From Protea cynaroides (Eukaryota; Streptophyta; Magnoliopsida; Proteales; Proteaceae), in NCBI GenBank assembly GCA_028583415.1, contig CM053267.1, positions 45,186,834 through 45,250,833 of the forward strand: a stretch of DNA of 64,000 nucleotides, written 5' to 3'. Positions 56,301 to 64,000 of this stretch are shown here, piece by piece. A model generated the notes under the pieces. The model worked only from the letters and a program-made list of their open reading frames with translations. It ran no database searches and was not told where the DNA came from. The first letter of the stretch is position 1, and each line of letters starts with the position of its first letter. Position numbers and translations under genes: made by a program.

Positions 56301-57970
56301 TCTATACCCATTGCACTCAGGGTGCTCCACCTACTACTAAAACTACTGCTCCGGCTACTACTAGCACTGTCCCTAGTTCTACCATCGACTCTGACCTACC
56401 TCTTGCTCTCCGAAAAGGTAAAAAAGCTTCCCATTGCGCACTTTGTTACTATTGCCCATCTACCCACCTCTCACCGGCGACTTATTTACTCTTTGGCTAT
56501 TATCTTTGTACCCATTACCCTATCCCAAGCCTTGTCGCATCCAGGGTGGCATGTTGTTATGAATGATGAAATGGATACTCTGACCTCCAGACTTGGACAC
56601 TTGTTGACCTCCCACCTAACCACTCAATTGTAAAGTGCAAATGGGTCTATACTGTGAAACATAACTCAAATGGCTTTGTTGAATGGCTGAAAGCACGGTT
56701 AGTTGCCAAGGGGTACACTCAAACTTATGGGGTAGACTATTTTGAGACATTCTCCCTATGGCCAGTCTCAATTTGGTCCTGGTACTTATTTCCATAGCTG
56801 TCAATTTTGATTGACTCTTTATCAGATGGACGTCAAAAATGCGTTCTTGTATGAGGATCTTCATGAGGAGGTATATATGGACTAACCTCCGGGGTATGTT
56901 GCTCAGGGAGGGAATTCCACCAATGTTCGCAAGTTACTAAAAACAATATATGGACTGAAGCAGTCCCCTCGTGCGTGGTTTGATAAATTTAGCACGGTCA
57001 GTACTAGTCTTGGCTTTACTACTTGCTATTCAAATCATTCTGTTTTTGTACGTCGTCATCAGTTTATTGTTGCTATCATTGTTGTTTATGTGGACAACAT
57101 AATTATTACAGAGAATGATAAGTTGGGTATTACAGAACTTAAGTCTCACCTAAATACCCACTTTCAGATGAAGGACTCAGGACTTCTTCACTATTTTCTT
57201 GGTATTGAAGTAATTTGAATCCATACTAGTATCAGTCTCTCCCAACCCAAGTATGTCTTCGATCTTCTTGCAGAAACAGGTCTTCTTGGCACCAAGCTTA
57301 TTAAAACTCCAATAGATCCACATCAGAAATTCGAAACATGTGATAGTCCTGAATACTCTGATGCTCATCAATATAGACGGTTGGTTGGGAAGCTAATTTA
57401 TCTTACTGTTACTACACTTGACGTTTCTTATGCTATTGGAGTAGTGAATCAATTTATGCAAGCTCCTAAGATTGTCCATTGGGAGGTGGTCTGTCGTATC
57501 TTGCGCTATCTCAAGAAATCTCTAGGTACAGGTCTTGTTTATTCCCTAAATCGCCATCTTGACATTGTTGGGTTTTCAGATGCTGATTGGGCCAGGGCAA
57601 ATGGTGATAGACATTCCACAACAGGTTATTTTACTTTCGTTAGTGGCAATCTCATCACTTGGCGAAGTAAGAAGCAAACCACTATCTCCAAATCTAGTGC
57701 TGAGTCTGAGTACCGTGCTATGGCACAGATTACTGCCGAATTAATGTGGTGAAAAATTTTCTGTAAGAGTCGGGATTTCCTATTTCTCAGCCTATGACCT
57801 TAATGTGTGATAATCAGACTGGGATCTATATTCTTAGTAATCCAATGCTCCATAAACGTACCAAGCATATAGAAGTGGATTGCCATTTTGTCCGTGATGC
57901 GGTTTTGAAGAAACTTGTTATCACTTAATTTGTCTCATCTTCAAATCAACTTGCTGATATTCTCACTAAA
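53395..57970 (+). pseudogene. copia gag-pol, broken
   Basis: Zinc knuckle CTHCHKTNHKVENC (about 53497), protease WIIDSGATCHM (about 53758), pre-integrase VLHVPEFPLNLMSISQL (about 55090), integrase HHCC (WHHRLGHLSLSKL, CKVCELWKH), core HYDVWGP, VLHTDN, GVVEHKNR with stops between. RT: MDVKNAFLYEDLHEEVYM, TIYGLKQSPRAWF, VVYVDNIIIT where the usual YVDD reads YVDN, FQMKDSGLLHYFLGIEV. RNase H: GFSDADWARANGDRHSTTGY, SSAESEYRAMA, then ILTKLLFGPAYRLNC. About ten stops or shifts. Confidence 0.88.
53912..55020. mobile_element. unclassified insertion in the copia element
   Basis: Separates FTP (protease side) from SAHIDPSI (pre-integrase side). Starts near TGTGGGATACGGG and ends near GGGTAGCCA. On the minus strand a CCTTTATAAAGGCATG string (about 54789-54804) suggests an LTR promoter, so a minus-strand solo LTR is possible, but I found no target duplication. 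Confidence 0.5.
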
Positions 57971-58049
57971 CTTCTATTTGGACCAGCATACCGGTTGAAC
58001 TGTTACAAACTTGGATTGGCTGATTTGTACACTCCAGGTTGAGGGAGGG

Positions 58050-58413
58050 TGTTACGAAGTAGACCCATAGGCCCATGGGACCCACTAGATGTCGTTTACG
58101 CTAGCTAGTGCCAGCGACATCTAGTGTCGGCTCCCTTTTCTCTTCCTTCTTTAATTAGTTATAGATTTATTTCCTTTTATTCTATTATTGTAATATTCTC
58201 TTATTGTCTCTTCTTAGAATGGAGACTTTCCTTGTAATCTGTTTATTCTTTCTCTATAAATACAAGGTAGAAAGGAGAGCTATCTAACGATTTTGGCAGC
58301 AACACATTGCTGTGTCGAAATCTATCTCCTTCTTTTTCTCTCCTCCTCAATCTTCTTCTCTTTTAATTTCTGATTTGTATACTTGCTGATTGTTTCATTG
58401 AGGAATTGTTACA
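58050..58413 (+). repeat. 3' LTR of the copia element, 364 bp
   Basis: TGTTACGAAGTAG to GGAATTGTTACA; contains TATAAATACAAGG (58254-58266) as the likely promoter box and a CT-rich leader. Confidence 0.82.
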
Positions 58414-60210
58414 CACATAAAACTTGTGGATCTCCCAATTGGGATGGAATTTGAATGTGAAATTTTGTGTGTATTGATTCAATATCTTGTTTGAGGTGTA
58501 CCAAATGTGAGCTCAAAAGGAATTCGTTTGATAGGGTAAATAAATGCAAGAAGGCACTAAAATGCAAAACAAGCAGATTATAAGCCCGAATTCGAGAAGG
58601 GCAAGAACGGGACCTAGACATTGAATTTGGACCTGAGATTTGGTTTATATAGTCCTTGTTACATATAGCTTAACCCATAAAAATCCCAAGGTTTTTTTAA
58701 TCGGGGAAGTATGGGTTATGATGTCAACTTGCTGCTGTGTACAGAAATTTGACAGAATCACTGTCTTAATATGGGATATGTGGGACGAAAGCTTGGAATT
58801 GTAATTTGGGATTTTGTGTGAATTTCAATTTATAAGACTATTTTAATTATGAATAAGTTGGGGACTGTTTGAATTCAGGAAGTAATATTCCGATATTATT
58901 TTATAACAGTGGACAGACTCGGAACAGATTCGGGACAGAGACTAAACCAGATTTTGAGAGGGATTTTAAACTGACCTAGGAATGAAGTTTGGACCTGATT
59001 TTTCGTGGAGGTGTTCCTTCTCAAGAGAAGTTTAAACCCTAAAAAGGAAAAGACTGTTTGGATTCGGGAAGTGGGGTTTTTCATGTCAACATGTTACTGT
59101 CGACCAATTTTGACAGAATTGTAAGTCCGTATTGTGATACATAGAAAAGGGGGGTAAACATTAGAGTTTGGACTTTCAAATTGATATGATCATTCTATTT
59201 AGTATAGTTTAATCAAGTACAAGTTGAGTGTGATTTGGATTCGGGAAGAGTTACTTATCATATGATCTTGTGGCTGTGTGCAGATTCTGACAGAATCTGT
59301 ACATAAATGCTGAGGCACAAGGATTGGATTGATTTTGAAGAATTAGGACCTGGTTTTTGTGTAAATGATATTCTAAGGATTAAGTTATGATTTGTAAATT
59401 TTGGGCATCATAGGGTTTTTCTAAGTGAGTGGAACAGATACATTTCTGTACTGCTGTCAGTGAACCCTAGCTGGAAATTTGCCAAAGTGGCATAAGGAGT
59501 AATTTTAAGGGGTTTTAAGGGCAGTGTGATATACAAACATATTAATGAGTCTGTTTAGTAATTAATAAATGTGTGCTACATGTAGGCAGTAAGTTGGGTG
59601 ACTGATTGAAGATGTACCGTTATTTTAAGTTCGAACATGTAAGTGAAACTTGGCATATTTACTCACATAATTTAGTAATTTTACGTAAAATGATATGTTT
59701 ACAATGATGATGATTTGATACATAAGTATTATGTTCGAAGATTTGAGCATGTGTTTTCATGCGAATATGAACTGTTTTATAAATGGAATGTCTATATACG
59801 AGCATGCATGAGATGTGAATGCCAGGTTTTGGAACTGTTTGCGTGATTTTACGACATAATGAAATTTTGAAAGAAAAAAAATGAATATGAACCATGCTTA
59901 GTATAGTGGGTTGGACTTGATTGTGACAGTCCTATGTCGGGACGTGCACTACGTAGCGGGTGCTTAAAGGTGGACCATATGCACTAGGTAGTAGGTAGTG
60001 GATGCTAATGTTGGGCCATGTGCAGTTGTGCACTAGTCAGCAGGTACCATGGTGACCATATGCACTAGTAAGCAAGTACCATGGTGACCATGTGCATTAG
60101 GTCGTAGGTGAGTCAATGAAAGCACCAATTCATACAAACCTGAGTCTCATCCATCAAAACAGGCTTATCAAGTGAGGGAGGCCAACAGCATATCAACTCT
60201 CAATCAGTCC
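58414..60210. repeat. non-coding region with degenerate repeats
   Basis: A phrase of the type GATTCGGGAAGT followed ~30-60 bp later by TGACAGAAT recurs near 58690, 59055 and 59232 (also part near 58870). A second block at 59940-60115 repeats ACCATATGCACTAG and GTACCATGGTGACC. No coding frame; resembles the interior of a long LTR, unproven. Confidence 0.5.
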
Positions 60211-61009
60211 TGTTAACATAATAAAATTAGAAAAAATTTCATCTAGAACCCACCCAAGATTGCTAACATTATCTACACCCCAAAACTTTTGTTGTGATAA
60301 TCAAAGAAGTCCACTCCGTCAGTTGACTCCCATTAGATACTGACGTCAGGTGGATTGTAATATTTCAGAGACGATAATACCTTTTTGGCATGTTGAAAAG
60401 ACCATTATACCCTGTTGATATTTGTTATCCTACACCTCTGTTTCATTTCGAAACAGTAAGAGAGAGATTTTGTTCGTAATAATAGAAAGGGGGAAAAGAA
60501 AACCCTACCTCTTCCCGATGAGGACGACGAAGACCGACTTGTCATTTTTCTTCTTCACCGTCGAAGGTGCCTTCATCTTCCCTGACTACGGTTATTCCTT
60601 CGATGACAAGCTCAATCGGCCAATGTCTTCTTCATCCCCGATCACCACAAGTTTTTTAAGTAGTTTTTATTTGATTGGGTAACTATATCTGGAATGGGTT
60701 TCTGAAATGTTGCAGAGACGCCTATTCTGGCCCAAAACTAGCAGCTACCATAAGAGATAATAGGGACATGCTTATGCATCAAGGGAATTATATTTGAAGT
60801 GCCAATTTGTAAAACTAAGTTGGAAATTAAACATCATTGTTGCTCGTCTTCTCACCTTCAAACCTCCATTGGTCACTGCAAATGTTTTTTTTTCCCAAAT
60901 GTAAACTGCAAATGCTTTACAAACCTTGTAACTTTAATCACTAAGAACTTGAATGTATAAAGGGGATTCACCTTGAGCAATTGGGTGGGCCGGTGAGCAT
61001 GGTACCCAG

Positions 61010-61245
61010 GTGGAAATTATACAAATCAATGACTCCCATTGATTGTCTAAATCTCCCACAAACATTACAGTCTTCTTCCCTTTCATCTTCATAAGAAAAT
61101 CGAGCCCATTGAACCTTCCACCATGAAAATGAAGCAGAGATCAGAGGAAAGAAAAGGAATAAATTGGAATAAAATGGAGAAGGATAGGTACCTGGGAAGC
61201 TCGCAATTGATGGGTTTCCATTGCAGGAGGTAGGCGACTTGGAAA
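61010..61245 (-). pseudogene. captured TBL/PMR5-type (PC-esterase) gene fragment with intron
   Basis: Minus strand. Exon part ending LLQWKPINCELP (to 61192), a 77-bp intron 61191-61115 with GT...AG ends, then RFNGLDFLMKMKGKKTVMFVGD and NQWESLICI. This matches the CDLPRF(N/D)G...GK..MFVGDS..RNQWESL block of trichome-birefringence-like acyltransferases. The Ser of the GDS motif and its neighbours are deleted or altered, so it is inactive. The retained intron shows capture from genomic DNA, not from mRNA. Confidence 0.8.
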
Positions 61246-61654
61246 CCAGATTTCCTTCTTCAGTGGGAGACAGAAAGAGCTTGTAATTGAATGAAAAACT
61301 CTCATAATCAATCGGGTATGAGTTGCATGTTACATATATATAACTTTACATATAGTTACAACTAAAGACACATCAGCTCCAAGAGTCCTTTTTGAGTTCA
61401 ACAACTCTACAAGTGGTATGTCTATCACATGCAACTATGCTACAAGTGGTGTATTGCACGCGGGAACTATGAGAGAGTTCCACATCATGAGACTCCATCA
61501 TCCTCTCCTGCTGGTGCATTGTTATCAGCTTTGTTATAACTGTTATTAATTCGCTTCATGGGTTTTTACAATCCGAAAATAGGTGAATTTGCATGAATTC
61601 GGAATTAGGATTTTATTGCTTTATCGTGCCATCCATAGTTTTCGTTGTGTTGAT

Positions 61655-62035
61655 CTGCTTAGAAGGAGTGGCGGAATTTTTCTAGGTTTGATCGCTAATC
61701 ATGATCATGAACCTGGTTTTGAATTTCAAATTTTTCTAGGTCTGATTGTTGCTCAGAAGGAGTGGCGGAAGGTTTTCTTGGGGATCGCTGCTCATGATCA
61801 TATCGTTTCGAATTTTTCTGGTGGCAGCGCTGCTCAGAAGGAGTGGCGAAAGGTTCTCCAGGTGATTGTTTCAAATTTTTCTAGGAGTGGCGGAAGGTTC
61901 CCCTGACGGAAGGAGTGGCAAAAGGTTATCGTCGTGGTTGTGTCAAATTTTTCTAGGTCTGCTTCTTCCCGGTGCTGCTAAAAAAGAGTGGAGGAAGGTT
62001 CTTGGGGGATTGTCTCGAATTTTTCTGGGTTTGCC
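61655..62035 (+). repeat. degenerate tandem repeat block inside the Pack-MULE
   Basis: Units of roughly 65-90 bp contain AAGGAGTGGCGGAAGGTT and GAATTTTTCTAGG, five to six times. Non-coding. Confidence 0.75.
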
Positions 62036-62124
62036 CCTACATCGCTGCTACTCGTCTTCTCATTACTCGGGTCAGGGTTGCAGTCATCTTTTTCGTCTTT
62101 CTTTGTGTCCTTACTTTTTCAGTT

Positions 62125-62252
62125 GAGGTCGAGTGAACAATCGATGTCCTCGAGGACGATGATGAACTTGCTGGAGGTTTCGATCAAGAGCTTCCGCAGC
62201 TCCGTGTTATTCTCGACGGCCGTGAATTCGAGGTCGTAGATGTCGTAGTTCC
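62125..62252 (-). pseudogene. captured AAA-ATPase (BCS1/AATP1-like) fragment
   Basis: Minus strand, about 43 codons: NYDIYDLEFTAVENNTELRK, LLIETSSKFIIVLEDIDCSLDL. This is the region ending in the Walker B motif (hhhhEDIDCSLDL) of plant AAA-type ATPases related to BCS1. The Walker A segment upstream and everything after Walker B are absent. Confidence 0.85.
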
Positions 62253-63192
62253 GTGAGCTTTCACCAGGTTTCAGTGATAAAAGACGCCGGAGACTCCAAC
62301 ATTAGGGGTTAGGGCTTGGGTGAGAGTGAAAAGGAAAGAGGAGAGAAAATATAAGTTTGATTTGAAGGTCAAATTAGTAAATCAACATAATTTTTTAATT
62401 TTTCAATTAACAATATGAGGGATAAAACTGTATTTCAACAATATTAGTGATTTCCGTCAGTTAAGTGGACCTAAGTGATGTTTTTGCAATCTTATGGGTG
62501 TAGATGATGTTAGCAATCCTTGATGGGGTGTAGATGAATTTTTTCATAAAATTATAACCGTACATTGTTTTGACTTAATCAAAGTAGTTAGTGCTAGTTT
62601 CTAAGACTTGGACTCCTAATAAGTTTATTAGTTTGCTTTATTAGTTTCATTTACCAATTAAGTTTATTAGTTTCCTTTTTCTATTTTGAATTTACTTTGT
62701 CTTTATTTTGTGATTAGAACACTGACTTGTAGAGTTCTAGATCCTATCTAATAGTTATTTTCTAATTTCTATAAATACAAACTACAAGGAGAGGAACAAG
62801 ACACATTGATTCTCTCCATCTTCTCTTATTTTTCTATTTTGTTACATGGTATCAGAGCAATCCCTTGGGTTTTTGTTTTGAGAGTCGTTTAAGGTTCTCC
62901 ATTAGGTATGTAGCCACCACTATTGCTGCTCCTAATACTTAGTTCACAATGACCTATACTATGCTACTACCACTACTTAATTCAAAATGACCTATATTGT
63001 ACTGCTACTACTACTTAGTTCATAATATCCACTACTGTGCTGCTAGCTTGCCACTACTACTTGGTTCATAGTGATCTATACTGTGCTGCTACTTCTACTG
63101 CTATTGCTCCTATTACTACAATTGTTGTTTCCGTTGCTACATTGTTTCAAGCTAAAGCTTTCACATTGCCCCATGCTCCAGCTCAAGGGGGG

Positions 63193-63494
63193 TATTAGCA
63201 TAATAAAATTGTAACAGTAGTCAAAAGTAGTTAGTGCTAGTTTCTAGGACTTGGATTTTTATTAGTATATGGACTCTTAATTAGTTCATTAGTTTCCTTT
63301 ACCAATTAGGTTTGTTAGTTTCATTTTCATATTTTGAGTTCACCTTGTCTTTAGTTTGTGAATAGGACTTTAACTTGTAGAGTCCTAGATACTATCTAAT
63401 AGTTATTTTCTATTTTCTATAAATACAAGCTACAAGGAGAGGAGCAAGACACATTGATTCTTTTCGTCTTCTCTTATTTTTCTATTTTGTTACA
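63193..63494 (+). repeat. 3' LTR of the non-autonomous element
   Basis: TATTAGCATAATAAAATTG to TTTTGTTACA, with TATAAATACAAGC near 63418. Collinear with the split 5' LTR. Confidence 0.85.
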
Positions 63495-64000
63495 AGTGCT
63501 ATTCAGAACCAATGTGGACTAAAGGTTGTAAGTTGTAACACATGGTGAGAGGATTTATGGATGGTCAGTGGTAGTCAGTCTTTACTGGAATGTTTGTACA
63601 TGATAGTTCTGATTTTTTTTTTTTTTTGTTTTAATTGGGAAGTTTTTATGATGACTGAAACTGCTACTTGTGCATGGATTTTTTATGTGATACATGAATT
63701 TTTTTTATATAGCGAGGGCATGCTCTGTTCTTACTAGGCATTGCAGCTCATTCTATTATTTTTCCTCACAAATCAGTAGAAGAGATTTGTTTGCTCAGCC
63801 AAGGGTTGATGGACAGACATAGCTTTCCTTAGATTATAATTCATTTACATTTCAGTAAAATGTATCCTAGGGATTTGAGAAGATGTAATGGTTTTTAATT
63901 ATTCGCACTTAGTTTAATTAGGTAGACTTTATTTTGCCACCAGACAGTTTTAAAGAGTTTTAATTATGGATTGATGAAGTTTTTATGCAAGGAATCAAGT
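63495..64000. other. no gene recognised
   Basis: AT-rich sequence with poly-T tracts; no open frame or repeat that I can identify. Confidence 0.4.

Larger units (their letters stand above)
53395..58413 (+). mobile_element. Ty1/copia element, 5'-truncated, with internal insertion
   Basis: Starts abruptly inside gag, then protease, integrase, RT, RNase H, polypurine tract GAGGGAGGG (58041-58049) and 3' LTR 58050-58413 (TGTTACGAAG...TTGTTACA). A roughly 1.1 kb insertion (about 53912-55020) separates protease from the pre-integrase region. There is no 5' LTR in the window. Confidence 0.85.
60230..62545. mobile_element. Pack-MULE, 2.3 kb, inserted in the 5' LTR
   Basis: A perfect 9-bp target duplication ATAAAATTA (60221-60229 and 62546-62554) and inverted ends of about 90 bp: left GAAAAAATTTCATCTA, right (reversed) GAAAAAATTCATCTACAC; both continue into GATTGCTAACAT and GTCCACT. 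The intact 3' LTR of the host element shows the empty site (ATAAAATTG). No transposase; it carries pieces of at least two plant genes (61010-61245 and 62125-62252) and a degenerate tandem block (61655-62035). Confidence 0.9.
60211..63494 (+). mobile_element. non-autonomous copia-like LTR element holding a Pack-MULE
   Basis: 5' LTR 60211-60229 plus 62555-62846 (311 bp without the insert), primer site TGGTATCAGAGC (62847-62858), a 334-bp internal region without coding capacity but with CTACTACT repeats, and 3' LTR 63193-63494, whose TG start reads TA. Flanks AGTCC and AGTGC. Without the MULE the element is under 1 kb, in the size range of TRIMs or deletion derivatives. The leader (GTTTTGAGAGTCGT) and internal end (GCTACATTGTTTCAAGCT) match the element at 41510-46668. 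Confidence 0.85.

Noticed and set aside
60422..60682. 86-codon frame with FPDYG in the Pack-MULE
   Set aside because: I considered a second TBL piece because TBL proteins have a FPDYG-like motif, but surrounding residues do not fit and the strand is opposite.

Overview
This is nuclear DNA from a flowering plant with a repeat-rich genome. Evidence: Ty3/gypsy chromoviruses primed by initiator tRNA-Met, Ty1/copia elements, hAT (DUF659-type) and Mutator-like DNA transposons, an Au-type SINE, captured exons of plant gene families (TBL/PMR5 esterase, AAA-ATPase) and a piece of organelle DNA. I cannot name the species. Almost no single-copy gene is visible; the best candidate is the terminal exon of a 2-oxoglutarate/Fe(II) dioxygenase (27580-27828, minus). 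Layout. 1-1675: 3' end of a minus-strand chromovirus, cut by element A. 1676-11705: element A, a Tekay/Del-like gypsy element with 2.3 kb LTRs, an antisense gene between the primer site and gag, broken gag-pol, and a 3' LTR interrupted by element B. 11706 to about 17323: element B, same family, truncated in gag. 17440-18696: non-autonomous Mutator-like element with a 9-bp target duplication. 18982-23638: minus-strand solo LTR of the A/B family (target duplication CAGAG), itself holding a solo LTR of a sister family at 20727-23090 (target duplication TAACC). 23997-25890: hAT-like MITE and gypsy-type remnants. 26857-27828: foldback repeat and dioxygenase exon. 28554-30962: scrambled copia remnants with a hAT MITE (8-bp duplication, empty site present in the window). 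31090-31259: Au SINE with a perfect 12-bp duplication. 31325-39253: hAT1, whose transposase gene is split by about 2.9 kb of mitochondrial-type DNA carrying plastid rps19, petD and trnM pieces. 41510-46668: non-autonomous copia-like LTR element with a nested gypsy remnant. 46972-52363: hAT2, a relative of hAT1. 53395-58413: 5'-truncated copia. 60211-63494: second non-autonomous copia-like element whose 5' LTR holds a Pack-MULE (60230-62545) carrying TBL and AAA-ATPase gene fragments. Most notable points: (1) all four long LTRs, from two diverged families, carry a 43-44 codon reading frame ending in a CECxxCV motif whose inter-copy differences are largely silent; (2) elements A and B carry an antisense gene upstream of gag showing 26 silent against 10 replacement codon differences over about 100 codons; (3) a 70-bp GT-AG interval sits between Gag and protease in A, and its removal joins the two frames exactly; (4) clustered GGGTCGA/TCGACCC motifs occupy the same LTR positions where the sister family has ACCGGTCGA motifs. 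Together these suggest an LTR retrotransposon lineage with an extra, lineage-specific regulatory layer: a leader intron, an LTR-encoded peptide and an antisense protein.
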